Source: Falsiroseomonas sp041690465
Lineage (GTDB): Bacteria > Pseudomonadota > Alphaproteobacteria > Acetobacterales > Acetobacteraceae
DNA: 64,000 bases
Direction: 5' to 3'
NCBI RefSeq assembly: GCF_041690465.1
Contig: NZ_JAWLHG010000011.1
Coordinates: 62,001-126,000 of the forward strand
The notes beneath the pieces are model-generated. The model had not been told where the DNA came from. It searched no databases and saw only the letters and a list, made by a program, of their open reading frames with translations. Shown here piece by piece: positions 1 through 8,597 of the stretch (the first letter of the stretch is position 1; each line of letters opens with the position of its first letter). Position numbers and translations under genes: made by a program.

Positions 1-1769
1 TCGGGCGGGACGGTTCGGTGGATTGGCTGTGCTGGCCGCGCTTCGATTCCGATGCCTGCTTCACCGCACTGCTCGGCGGGCCGGAGCACGGGCGCTGGCG
101 CATCGCGCCTCGCGACGGTCACGCGGCGACGCGTCGGCGCTACCGGCCGGATTCGCTGGTGCTCGAAACCGAGTTCGAACTGCCGGATGGCAGCCGGGCG
201 CTGGTGACCGACTGCATGCCGATGCGTGACGGGATCTCCCAGATCATCCGCCAGGTGACCGGCCTTGCAGGGCGCGTTGCGTTCCGCTCCGATATCACGC
301 TGCGCTTCGGCTATGGCGCCAACGTGCCGTGGGTGACGCAGCTGCCCGATGGTGGCGGCATCCGCGCGGTGGTCGGGCCGGACATGGCGGTGCTGCGCAC
401 GCCGGTGCCGCTGCACGGCGAGGAGTTCTCCACCGTCGGCGATTTCGAGGTCGCGGCGGGCGAGTGCGTTCCCTTCGTGCTGTCCTATGCGCCCTCGCAC
501 GGGCCCGTGCCGGGCCACACCGATGTCGCGGCGGCGATCGAGGAGACGGACGACACATGGCGCGGCTGGGCCTCGCGCTGCCATCCGGCGGGCCGTTGGT
601 CGGCGGCGGTGCGCCGGTCCGCCATCACGCTCAAGGCGCTGACCTACGCGCCGACCGGAGGCATCGTGGCGGCCGCCACCACCTCCCTGCCGGAGGCGAT
701 CGGTGGGCCGCGCAACTGGGATTACCGGATCTGCTGGCTGCGCGACGCCACGCTGACGCTGCTCGCGCTGCTCAATGCCGGCTACCGGGAGGAGGCGGTG
801 GCCTGGCGCGACTGGCTGCTGCGCGCGATCATGGGCAGCCCCTCCCAGGTGCAGGTGATGTACGGCGTGGCCGGCGAGCGGAACCTGCGCGAGACGGAGG
901 TGGAGTGGCTGCCGGGTTATGAGGGCTCGCGGCCGGTCAGGGTCGGCAACGCTGCCTACCGGCAGAACCAGCACGACGTGTTCGGCCAGGTGCTGGATGC
1001 GCTGCACCAGGGGCGGCGGCGCGGCATCCCGTTCTCCAGTGATGCCTGGGCGCTGCAATGTGCGTTGCTCGAGCAGGTCGAGCGGGTCTGGCAGGAGCCC
1101 GACTACGGCATCTGGGAAGTGCGCAGCGGGCCGGAGCACTTCGTGCATTCCAAGGTGATGTGCTGGGCGGCGGTGGACCGCGCGGTGCGCGACGTCGAGG
1201 CGTTCGGGCTGAAGGGGCCGCTGTCGCACTGGCGCGCGCTGCGCCAGCGGATCCATGAGGATGTCTGCCGCAACGGCTACGATCCGGAACTCGGCAGCTT
1301 CGTGCGTTCCTATGGCTCGCGAGCGGTGGATGCGAGCCTGCTGCTGCTGCCCGCGATCGGCTTCCTGCCACCCGAGGATCCGCGCATCCGCGGCACCGTC
1401 GCCGCCATCGAGCGCCGGCTGCCCTGCGACGGCATGGTGCGGCGCTACGACGTGAACGAGGCGCCGGACGGGTTGGTGGGCGGGGAGGGCGCATTCATCC
1501 CCTGCAGCTTCTGGCTGGTGGAAGCGCTGGCGATGGACGGAAGACGGGACGAGGCCGTCCGCATGTTCGAGCACCTGCTCACGCTGCGCAACGATGTGGG
1601 CCTGCTCGCGGAGGAATACGACCCGGACGCGAAGCGCCAGCTCGGCAACTTCCCGCAGGCCTTCTCGCATGTGGCGTTGATGAACGCCGCCTATCTGCTG
1701 GAAGGCAGCGCGCCGCCGCCGACCGGCGAGCCCGCCGGGCCGGACCCGGAGGCGGGCCGGCCCGACTGA
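1..1769 (+). CDS. GH15 family glucoamylase/trehalase-like glycoside hydrolase, 5' end outside window
   Basis: Glycoside hydrolase family 15 protein, an (alpha/alpha)6-barrel enzyme family that cleaves alpha-glucosidic bonds in starch-like glucans or trehalose. The frame is open from base 3, and the first visible residues GRDGSVDWLCWPRFDS belong to the usual N-terminal region of this family, so the true start lies upstream; a GTG at 18 is an internal codon. Family blocks seen are GPRNWDYRICWLRDA (about 697-745), the LLAEEYDP segment holding the expected second catalytic Glu (about 1603-1626), and GNFPQAFSHVALMNAA near the C terminus. No signal peptide can be judged. About 588 residues are visible, close to a full bacterial GH15 protein. 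Substrate (trehalose or maltodextrin) is not decided by sequence. Confidence 0.9.
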   Translation, partial: GRDGSVDWLCWPRFDSDACFTALLGGPEHGRWRIAPRDGHAATRRRYRPDSLVLETEFELPDGSRALVTDCMPMRDGISQIIRQVTGLAGRVAFRSDITLRFGYGANVPWVTQLPDGGGIRAVVGPDMAVLRTPVPLHGEEFSTVGDFEVAAGECVPFVLSYAPSHGPVPGHTDVAAAIEETDDTWRGWASRCHPAGRWSAAVRRSAITLKALTYAPTGGIVAAATTSLPEAIGGPRNWDYRICWLRDATLTLLALLNAGYREEAVAWRDWLLRAIMGSPSQVQVMYGVAGERNLRETEVEWLPGYEGSRPVRVGNAAYRQNQHDVFGQVLDALHQGRRRGIPFSSDAWALQCALLEQVERVWQEPDYGIWEVRSGPEHFVHSKVMCWAAVDRAVRDVEAFGLKGPLSHWRALRQRIHEDVCRNGYDPELGSFVRSYGSRAVDASLLLLPAIGFLPPEDPRIRGTVAAIERRLPCDGMVRRYDVNEAPDGLVGGEGAFIPCSFWLVEALAMDGRRDEAVRMFEHLLTLRNDVGLLAEEYDPDAKRQLGNFPQAFSHVALMNAAYLLEGSAPPPTGEPAGPDPEAGRPD

Positions 1770-1975
1770 GGCGCCGCACCGACCGGCTCCCAAGGTAAGC
1801 GGGGCTGCCGAGCTTTGGACGCGGTTGGCTCGCGGGAGCCGCGCCCGGAGGGCAAGATGTCGCTTCGTGTTGCCCGGCCGGGGCGCGACGCCTAGGATCC
1901 GGCGGATTGACGACATGAAAAGAACACGGGGGCGGGGCGTCCTATGATCCGTGGGGCAACATCGGCGGCACCTGC
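1770..1975. other. Intergenic region, no gene seen
   Basis: 206 bases between the GH15 gene and the DUF6311-type gene. It holds a small GGCTC/GAGCC hairpin (1827-1840). TTGACG (1907-1912) and TATGAT (1943-1948) are present but lie 30 bases apart, too far to form a normal sigma-70 promoter together. No small reading frame looks coding. Confidence 0.4.
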
Positions 1976-3745
1976 GTGCCGGCCGTCCCTACCAGGGGCA
2001 GATCATCCGATGGGTGCGATCTAGTGCGCGAGCCTGTCGTCTCGCTTCAGGCCATCGCACCGGCCGCGCCAGCCGAAACCGCGGCTGCAGAAGAGGGGCT
2101 GGACAAGAGATCGGCGCAGTTGGCGCAACGCGCCTCGCTTCTCGTCGCCATCCTCGGCGGCGCGCTGGCCGCGATCCTGACGCTCGGCCCGCGTATCCTC
2201 GACGTCCGCGATCTCGGCTGGCTGCTGCATGGCACGCTCGGGCCCGATCCGGTTGCTTATCTGCTGGCCTGGAAATACTTCGCGATCTCGCCCTGGTCCT
2301 GGCCGCTCGGCCTCAACCCACTCTATGGCCTCGAACTGTCGAGCGCGATCTTCTACGTGGACGCCGTGCCGCTGATGGCCTTCATCGCCAAGGCGCTGCG
2401 GCCGCTGGTGGAGATCCCGCAATACTGGGGGCCGTGGATGGTGCTGAGTGCCGCGCTGCAGGCGGCGCTCGCCTGGCGGCTGCTGGGGCTGGCCGTGCGC
2501 GACCCGGTGGCGCGTGCCCTGGGCGCGCTGCTGTTCGCATGGCAGCCGCTGCTGCTGAACCGCATGGGCGGGCATTTCGCGCTGGTCTCGCAATGGGCGA
2601 TCCTGTGGGCGCTGTGGCTCTGCCTGCGGCCGGAGGCACGGCGGCAGACGCTGCACTGGCTCGGCTGCCTCGGCCTGATCGCGATGCTCAACCCCTATGT
2701 CATGGCGATGTGCCTCGCCCTCTGGGTGGCGGATTGGGTGACCCGCGCGCTACGCGGCGCGCCGCGTAGCGATCTGGCGTTGCAGGTGCTCGCGGTGCCT
2801 GCGGTGGTGGCGGCCGCGCTCTGGGCGGTGGGCTACTTCACCGTCTCCGGCGAGGTGGTGCCGATGGGCCTGCATTACGGCCAGGTGCAACTCGACCTGA
2901 CCGCACCCTTCGACGCGGTGGAATGGGGCCGGCTGCTGCCGGCGCTGCCCGGCCTGCGGCACTGGGAGCATGGCGGGTCCTATCTCGGTGCTGGCGCGCT
3001 GCTGCTGCTTGGGGTGGCAGCCGCGATGGCGCTGCGCGGCGGCGGCGTTGGCGCGGTGCTGCGCCGGTACGCGGTGCTGATCCTGGTGCTGCTCGGCATG
3101 CTCTGCTTCGCCATCTCGAACCGGGTCGGTGTGGCGGGGCAGGTGATCACGCTGTTCGAATTGCCGGCGCCGGCGGCGCGACTGGCGGAGATGCTGCGTT
3201 CCTCCGAGCGCTTCTTCTGGCCACTGGCCTATGCCGCGATCTTCGCTGCCGTCGCGCTGCTTGCCGCGCGTCTTCCCAACCCGCGGCTGCGGCTGTTGCT
3301 CGCGGCGGCCTTCCTGCTGCAGATGGTGGACATCGATGCGGGCATGGCGAAGTTCCGCGCGCTGGTTGCCGAGGCGCCGCGCATCGCCGCGGAGCGGCTG
3401 CCCGATCCCTTCTGGTCGCAGGCGGCGCTGCGCCATGTGCGGGTGCGCGCCGTCCCGGCCGCGAATTTCGGGCTGCAGTGGGAGCCGGTGGCGCGGTTCG
3501 CGGCGCGCCATCGGTTGCCGACCGATGCTGTATATCTCTCGCGCGTGGATCCCGCGGCGATCCGCAGCCTCAACGCCCGCACGCTGGCCGATCTCGCCGC
3601 CGGAAGGTGGGAGCGCGGCACGCTCTACGTGCTACGGGACGAGGCGACGCGTGCGCTGGTGGCGCGCCGCGCCGATTCCGGCCGCGACCTGCTGGCGGTG
3701 ATCGACGGCGTGCGGGTCTTCGCCCCCGGCTGGTTCGCTCGATAG
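1976..3745 (+). CDS. DUF6311-type polytopic membrane protein, possible glycosyltransferase-like
   Basis: Large integral membrane protein of about 589 residues. A polar N-terminal stretch (about 1-45) precedes some ten or more hydrophobic segments, from LLVAILGGALAAILTLGP through LLLLGVAAAMAL. A soluble C-terminal tail of roughly 130 residues begins after LLLAAAFLLQMVDID. The motif GLNPLYGLELSSAIFYVDAVP near residues 105-125 resembles DUF6311 proteins, which have the layout of GT-C type membrane sugar transferases; catalytic function is unproven. The start is uncertain: GTG 1976 has no clear ribosome binding site and GTG 2024 is an in-frame alternative. No partner sugar genes lie nearby except the GH15 gene upstream. 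Confidence 0.65.
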   Translation: MPAVPTRGRSSDGCDLVREPVVSLQAIAPAAPAETAAAEEGLDKRSAQLAQRASLLVAILGGALAAILTLGPRILDVRDLGWLLHGTLGPDPVAYLLAWKYFAISPWSWPLGLNPLYGLELSSAIFYVDAVPLMAFIAKALRPLVEIPQYWGPWMVLSAALQAALAWRLLGLAVRDPVARALGALLFAWQPLLLNRMGGHFALVSQWAILWALWLCLRPEARRQTLHWLGCLGLIAMLNPYVMAMCLALWVADWVTRALRGAPRSDLALQVLAVPAVVAAALWAVGYFTVSGEVVPMGLHYGQVQLDLTAPFDAVEWGRLLPALPGLRHWEHGGSYLGAGALLLLGVAAAMALRGGGVGAVLRRYAVLILVLLGMLCFAISNRVGVAGQVITLFELPAPAARLAEMLRSSERFFWPLAYAAIFAAVALLAARLPNPRLRLLLAAAFLLQMVDIDAGMAKFRALVAEAPRIAAERLPDPFWSQAALRHVRVRAVPAANFGLQWEPVARFAARHRLPTDAVYLSRVDPAAIRSLNARTLADLAAGRWERGTLYVLRDEATRALVARRADSGRDLLAVIDGVRVFAPGWFAR

Positions 3746-3812
3746 GACCGGGCGCGCGGGAACGCCGCCCGCGCCGCAGGGTTCTTCCCGCGCATCTCTC
3801 GGGAGACGGACC

Positions 3813-4358
3813 ATGCCCGCACCGATCACGCGGCTGATGGGAAGCACGCCGGCGCGCCTCAGGCGCGATTTCCGCCACGACGACAGCGCACTGATGCAAC
3901 TGCGGCGCGGTACTGCGGCCGTGTCGCTGCTCGGCATCGGGATGATGGCGGCGACGACGCTGCTGCAGATCGGCGCGGTGCGGCGGCTGCCCGACCCGCC
4001 GATCCGCGGCTTCGACACCACCCGCGTGAACACCAGCGACGAGGCGTACAGCTACGGCGGCCCGGACAGCCCGATCAACATCCTCGCCCACGCCACCAAC
4101 CTGGTGCTGGCCACCACCGGCGGCGCGGACCGCATGCGCCGGCATCCCTGGCTGCCGCTGCTGGCCGTCGCGGTGGAAGCGCCGCAGGCGGCAGTCGCGG
4201 CGAAATACCTGTTCCACCAGATGCCGAAGGTGGACCGCGCCTGGTGCCCCTATTGCATCGTGGATGCGCTCGCGCATTTCGCGACGTTGGCGCTGGTGCT
4301 GCCGGAGGCGTTCGGCTCGCTGCGCCATCTCCTCGCTCGAGGGCGGCGCACCGGCTAG
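3813..4358 (+). CDS. Small four-helix membrane protein, vitamin K epoxide reductase (VKOR)-like
   Basis: 181-residue inner-membrane protein, start ATG 3813 with GGGAG about 8 bases upstream. Hydrophobic segments lie near residues 32-52, 90-103, 110-127 and 143-163. The last begins with WCPYC (about 143-147), the redox CxxC placement of VKOR-family proteins, which pass electrons from secreted thiol proteins to quinone. Length and four-helix layout fit a bacterial VKOR core. These two are the only cysteines, so the loop pair used by canonical VKOR to accept electrons is missing and no fused thioredoxin domain is present. It could therefore be a divergent VKOR or another quinone-linked redox protein. 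The stop codon runs into the left arm of a strong inverted repeat. Confidence 0.5.
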   Translation: MPAPITRLMGSTPARLRRDFRHDDSALMQLRRGTAAVSLLGIGMMAATTLLQIGAVRRLPDPPIRGFDTTRVNTSDEAYSYGGPDSPINILAHATNLVLATTGGADRMRRHPWLPLLAVAVEAPQAAVAAKYLFHQMPKVDRAWCPYCIVDALAHFATLALVLPEAFGSLRHLLARGRRTG

Positions 4359-4396
4359 ACCCGAGTTGCCCGGACTGTGTCCGGGCAACTCGGGTC
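4358..4396. terminator. Perfect 18-bp inverted repeat, candidate terminator or palindromic element
   Basis: Arms 4358-4375 and 4379-4396 are exact reverse complements (GACCCGAGTTGCCCGGAC on the left) around a 3-base TGT loop. The left arm starts on the last base of the VKOR-like stop codon. No T tract follows, so it is not a textbook intrinsic terminator. It may act as a 3'-end stabilising hairpin or be a copy of a dispersed palindrome. It ends the left block and precedes hyuA by 200 bases. Confidence 0.65.
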
Positions 4397-4596
4397 CAGC
4401 CCTTTCGAGCCGGCGATTCACGCCCTGGCGTGCCCGCCTGCGGCGTGCACACCCAGGGCGATCGCGGGCTAGGGCGACGGCCGGTCGGTAACGACGCCGC
4501 CGGATTGCATCGGCGCCGTGCCACCGCCATCCTGGTGGCGCGCAGCCGGGAGCAACGCGACGCCATGCCGAGAAGCCGGACCGAACGGACCATGCC
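4397..4596. other. Intergenic leader upstream of hyuA
   Basis: 200 bases between the inverted repeat and hyuA. No copy of the TTGTCCGGACAA operator found elsewhere in the island is present, and no convincing -35/-10 pair was seen. An imperfect CCCTGG/CCCAGGG hairpin lies near 4428-4459. The hyuAB promoter is presumably here but is not identifiable by eye. Confidence 0.4.
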
Positions 4597-6678
4597 ATGA
4601 GCGGGCCGCCGATGGAGCGTCCGATCCGGATTGCCGTGGATATCGGCGGCACCTTCACCGACCTGCAGATCCTCGATCCGCGCAGCGGCGCGGTCCATGC
4701 ATGGAAGACGCCGACCACGCCGGAGGATCCCTCGCTCGGCCTGGTCACCGGCGTGCGCGAGGCCGCGGAGCGCTTCGGCTTCGCGCTGGCCGAGGTCGGG
4801 CTGCTGCTGCACGGCACAACCATCGCCACCAACGCCGTGCTGGAACGCCGCCTGCCGCCCGGCGCGCTGCTGACCACCGAAGGCTTCGAGGATGTGCTGG
4901 AGATCACGCGCCATTACCGGCGCGAGCTCTACGCCCTCGCGCCCGACCCGCCGCCGGTGCTGGTGCCGCGCGACCGCCGCCTTGGCGTGCGCGAGCGGAT
5001 GCGCGCCGACGGCAGCGTGGAACGCACGCTCGACGAGGCGCATCTGCTCGGCCCGCTGCTGGCGCGGCTGGACGCGACCGGCGCGGAGGCTGTCGCGGTC
5101 TGCCTGCTGCACGGCTACGTCAACCCGGCGCATGAGCAGCGTGTCCGCGACCTGCTGGCGAAGGCGCGGCCGGGCCTCGCCGTTTCGCTCGCCTCCGAGA
5201 TCAGTCCGGAGATCCGCGAATACGAGCGCAGCTCCACCACCGTTCTGAACGCGCTGCTGGTGCCGGTGGTGCGCGCCTACCTGGAAAGACTGGAACGCCG
5301 GCTCGGCGAGGGCGGCTTCCAGCCGGTGGTGCTGCTGGTGCAGTCGAGCGGCGGCGTGTGCAGCCTGCGTGCGGCGGCGGAGCAGCCGGCACGCCTGCTG
5401 CTTTCCGGGCCGAGCGGCGGCACGCTCGCGGCGGCGCGGTTGGCGCAGGAACTCGGCCGGCCGAACCTGGTCGCGGTGGACATGGGCGGCACCTCCTATG
5501 ACGTGTCGCTGGTGCAGGATGGCCGCGTCGGCCTGGTCACGCAGGGCGAGGTGGACCGGCTGCCGGTGCGGCTGCCCATGGTGGAGATGCGCACCATCGG
5601 CGCCGGTGGCGGCTCCATCGCATCGGTGGACGCGGGCGGGCGGCTGACGGTCGGGCCGCGCAGCGCCGGTGCCAAGCCGGGGCCGGTGGCGTACGGACGC
5701 GGCGGCGTGGAGCCGACGGTCACCGATGCGAACCTGGTGCTCGGCCGGCTGGATCCGGATTTCTTCCTGGGCGGCAGCATGCAGCTGGACATGCCGGCGA
5801 CGCGCGCGGCGATGGCGGCTTGCGTTGCGGAGCCGCTCGGCCTCTCGCCTGAGGATGCGGCGGAGGGGATCCTTGCCGTCACCAACGCCAATCTTGGAGC
5901 CGCGGTGCGGCTCTCGCTGTTCGAAAAGGGGCTCGATCCGCGCGACTTCGCGATGCTCTCCTTCGGCGGCGCCGGTGGCCTGCACGCGACGGATGTGGCG
6001 GCCGAACTGGGCATCGGCGAGGTGGTGTTCCCACGCAACCCGGGCACGCTTTCGGCCTACGGCATGCTGTTCAGCGACCTGGTGCAGGACATCGCGCGGT
6101 CCCGCATGATGCCGGCGGTGCCCGGAAGTCTGCCTGCGCTCGCCGCACTGCTAGCGGAGCTGCGCGGGGAAGGCGCGGCGCGGCTGGCACGGGACGGCGT
6201 GGCACCCGCCGACCAGTTCCTCGAGGCGGCGGCCGACATGCGATATCACGGCCAGGCCTTCGAGCTGCTGGTGCGCTGGCCCTCTGTTGCCGATGTGCCG
6301 GATGAGGCCGCGCTGGCGCGTCTCGTTGCCGACTTCCACGCGATGCATCGCCAGCGCTTCAGCTATGCGGACGAGACGGCAGCGGTCGAGATCGTCACGC
6401 TGCGCATCGCCGCGATCGGACGCCTCGCGCGGCCGCCCGTCGCCGATGCGGCTCCCGCCGCGCGGCCTGCGCGGAAGGGCATGCGTCGGCTTTACGAAGG
6501 CGGCGCCTGGCGCGAGGTGGCGGTGTACGACCGCGAGGCGCTGACGCCGCATGACATCATCGAAGGCCCCGCCATCGTCGAGGAAGCCTTCGCCACCCAT
6601 GTCGTCGCGCGCGGCTGGCGCGCGGCGCTCGGCCCCGCCGGCGCGCTGATCGCAAGACACGAGGGAGGCACGCCATGA
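4597..6678 (+). CDS. hyuA: Hydantoinase/oxoprolinase subunit A (HyuA family)
   Basis: 693-residue ATP-dependent ring-opening amidohydrolase subunit of the N-methylhydantoinase A / 5-oxoprolinase / acetone carboxylase beta family. These ASKHA-fold proteins use ATP to activate a cyclic amide or ketone together with the B subunit. Visible motifs are the phosphate loop VDIGGTFTD (residues 14-22), HGTTIATNAVLERR (about 72-85) and the second loop VDMGGTSYDVSLV (about 294-306). ATG 4597 gives full length; ATG 4612 is an alternative. The stop overlaps hyuB by ATGA, so the two are translationally coupled. The substrate is unknown: sequence alone does not separate hydantoin, oxoproline or other cyclic amide substrates. 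Confidence 0.93.
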   Translation: MSGPPMERPIRIAVDIGGTFTDLQILDPRSGAVHAWKTPTTPEDPSLGLVTGVREAAERFGFALAEVGLLLHGTTIATNAVLERRLPPGALLTTEGFEDVLEITRHYRRELYALAPDPPPVLVPRDRRLGVRERMRADGSVERTLDEAHLLGPLLARLDATGAEAVAVCLLHGYVNPAHEQRVRDLLAKARPGLAVSLASEISPEIREYERSSTTVLNALLVPVVRAYLERLERRLGEGGFQPVVLLVQSSGGVCSLRAAAEQPARLLLSGPSGGTLAAARLAQELGRPNLVAVDMGGTSYDVSLVQDGRVGLVTQGEVDRLPVRLPMVEMRTIGAGGGSIASVDAGGRLTVGPRSAGAKPGPVAYGRGGVEPTVTDANLVLGRLDPDFFLGGSMQLDMPATRAAMAACVAEPLGLSPEDAAEGILAVTNANLGAAVRLSLFEKGLDPRDFAMLSFGGAGGLHATDVAAELGIGEVVFPRNPGTLSAYGMLFSDLVQDIARSRMMPAVPGSLPALAALLAELRGEGAARLARDGVAPADQFLEAAADMRYHGQAFELLVRWPSVADVPDEAALARLVADFHAMHRQRFSYADETAAVEIVTLRIAAIGRLARPPVADAAPAARPARKGMRRLYEGGAWREVAVYDREALTPHDIIEGPAIVEEAFATHVVARGWRAALGPAGALIARHEGGTP

Positions 6679-8354
6679 CCGCGCCCGGCGACCGCCTCGG
6701 CCCGATCGAGGTCGAGGTCATCCGCAATGCGCTGACCGCCGCCGCGGCCGAGATGGACGTCACGGTGTGGCGCACCAGCCGCAGCACGATCGTGCGCGAA
6801 TTGCTGGACTACTCGACAGCCATCTTCGACGCCGAGGGCAACAACGTCGCGCAATCCGCGCGCATCCCGAGCCACCTGAACTCGATGGGCCATGGTCTGC
6901 GCGAGCTGCTGGCACGGCACGTGGACGCAGCAGCCTGGGGCCCGGAGGACGTGGTCATCACCAACGACCCGTATTGCGGCGGCCAGCATCTGCCCGATAT
7001 CCTGGCGTTCAAGCCGGTCGAGCACGAAGGCCGCCGCATCGCCTTTGTCGGCACGCTCTGCCACCACCTGGACATGGGCGGGCTGGCGGCGGGCAGCTAC
7101 GCCGCGACGGCCACCGAGATCTTCCAGGAGGGGTTGCGCATCCCGCCGGTGAAGCTGGTGGAAGGCGGCCGCGTCAATGCCGGCGTCTGGGCGATGATCC
7201 GGCAGAATGTTCGCAAGCCCGATCTGGTGATGGGCGACCTGCAGAGCCAGCTGGCCAGCCTCGACGTCGGCGCGGCGGCGCTGCGCCGGCTGGCCGCGCG
7301 CTACGGCACGGAGGCGATGCTGGAGGCCGGCCGCCGCATCCTCGACATGAGCGAGGCGACGATGCGTGCCGCGATCCGCCGCATGCCGGACGGCGTCTAT
7401 GAATTCGAGGACTTCCTCGACGATGACGGCATCGTGCTGGACCAGCCGATCCGCCTGCATGTGAAGCTCACCATCGCCGGCGACGGCATCGAGGTGGACC
7501 TCTCCGGTTGTGCGAAGCAGGTCGCCGGGCCGGTGAACGCGACGCTCGCCAGCAGCCAGGCGGCGGTGATGTTCGCGGTGATGTCGGCCGCCGACGATCC
7601 GGCGCTTGCCGCCAACGCCGGCTGCTACCGTCCGGTGCGGGTGATCGCGCCGGAAGGTCTGGTGGTGAACGCCCGCCATCCGGCGCCGGTCGCGCATCGC
7701 ATCGCCGTCGGGCACCGGCTGCTCAACGCGCTGTTCGGCGCGCTGCACCAGGCGGTGCCGGAGCGCATCCCAGCCGCTTACTATGGCAATAGCTACGTCT
7801 GCACCTTCCAGACCGTCGCCGAGGATGGATCGCGCGAGGTGCTGGTGGAGATCGAGATCGGTGGCTCCGGCGCACACCCGGCGAAGGACGGGGTGAACAC
7901 CTACGCCTCCGGCATGCACAACAACGCCAACATCCCCGTGGAGATGATCGAGAGCCAGATGCCGCTCGAGATCGCGCGCTATGGCCTGCTGCCGGATTCC
8001 GGCGGGGCAGGGGCACGCCGCGGCGGCCTCGGGTTGGTGCGGGAATGGCGCGTCCTCTCGGAACGCTGCGTGCTGACCGCCAACATGGACCGCTTCCATC
8101 ACGCGCCCTATGGCCTGGCCGGCGGCCAGCCGGCCAACCGCGGCAGGCTGCTGCTGATCCGCGACGGCCGGGAGGAACCGATTCCGCCCAAGACCGACGG
8201 GCTGGTGCTGCTTCGGGGCGATGTGGTCCGGCTTGAGACCTCGGGCGGCGGCGGCTTCGGCGATCCCGCCGGGCGCGAGGCGGCCGCGCTCGCGCGCGAC
8301 CTGGCGCTCGGCTACGTCACGCCCGCGGCGGCAAGGGACGTCTGGCGCAGCTGA
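6675..8354 (+). CDS. hyuB: Hydantoinase/oxoprolinase subunit B (HyuB family)
   Basis: 559-residue partner of HyuA. The family supplies the metal-dependent half of ATP-driven cyclic amide hydrolysis; A and B subunits form a cytosolic complex. Family blocks seen are the N-terminal PIEVEVIRNALTAAAAEMD, the metal-region motif TNDPYCGGQHLPD (about 96-108) and CHHLDMGGLAAGS (about 130-142). The C-terminal segment LETSGGGGFGDP is the usual HyuB ending. Length matches the family. The start ATG 6675 overlaps hyuA by 4 bases. The gene ends 13 bases before the first operator palindrome (8368-8381), and gntR follows in the same direction, so read-through from hyuAB into gntR is possible. Confidence 0.93.
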   Translation: MTAPGDRLGPIEVEVIRNALTAAAAEMDVTVWRTSRSTIVRELLDYSTAIFDAEGNNVAQSARIPSHLNSMGHGLRELLARHVDAAAWGPEDVVITNDPYCGGQHLPDILAFKPVEHEGRRIAFVGTLCHHLDMGGLAAGSYAATATEIFQEGLRIPPVKLVEGGRVNAGVWAMIRQNVRKPDLVMGDLQSQLASLDVGAAALRRLAARYGTEAMLEAGRRILDMSEATMRAAIRRMPDGVYEFEDFLDDDGIVLDQPIRLHVKLTIAGDGIEVDLSGCAKQVAGPVNATLASSQAAVMFAVMSAADDPALAANAGCYRPVRVIAPEGLVVNARHPAPVAHRIAVGHRLLNALFGALHQAVPERIPAAYYGNSYVCTFQTVAEDGSREVLVEIEIGGSGAHPAKDGVNTYASGMHNNANIPVEMIESQMPLEIARYGLLPDSGGAGARRGGLGLVREWRVLSERCVLTANMDRFHHAPYGLAGGQPANRGRLLLIRDGREEPIPPKTDGLVLLRGDVVRLETSGGGGFGDPAGREAAALARDLALGYVTPAAARDVWRS

Positions 8355-8367
8355 CCCGTTCCGGACG

Positions 8368-8381
8368 ATTGTCCGGACAAT
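8368..8381. promoter_or_regulatory. Operator palindrome 1 (gntR promoter)
   Basis: ATTGTCCGGACAAT is a perfect 14-bp palindrome containing the shared core TTGTCCGGACAA (8369-8380). It lies between hyuB and gntR. The core's TTGTCC (8369-8374) can serve as a -35 element with TAGACT (8393-8398) as -10 at an 18-base spacer, so a protein bound here would block transcription of gntR. This fits negative autoregulation by the HutC-type GntR protein encoded downstream; GntR operators commonly follow a GT(N)AC symmetric pattern. Binding is inferred, not shown. Confidence 0.75.
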
Positions 8382-8597
8382 TGCCCGCGCGCTAGACTGT
8401 GCCAGCGCGCCTCCGGGCGCGGGTCGGGGAGGGGTTGCGGGCGATGGCGGACGGTTTCGGCTGGCGACGGGAAGTCGGCGCGGTAACGCGCGTCACCAGG
8501 CATGCCGCGGAGCCGGGATCCGATACGCTGCCGGTGGCGCGCGCCGTGTCCGCGGGGGGCTTCGGTGCCCTCCTGTCGCAGCGCTGAGTCGCCACGG

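Noticed and set aside
1907..1948. TTGACG and TATGAT before the DUF6311-type gene as one promoter
   Set aside because: Spacing of 30 bases is outside the range for a sigma-70 promoter.
4397..4596. Possible sixth operator upstream of hyuA
   Set aside because: The region was read for TTGTCCGGACAA and one-mismatch forms; the closest, GGACCGAACGGACC near 4579-4592, does not match the core.
4075..5985. Long minus-strand open frame over hyuA
   Set aside because: His/Arg/Gln-rich translation with no family motifs, wholly opposite a clear HyuA gene; typical GC-rich shadow.
6492..8102. Long minus-strand open frame over hyuB
   Set aside because: Opposite a full-length HyuB gene, low-complexity composition and no ribosome binding site.
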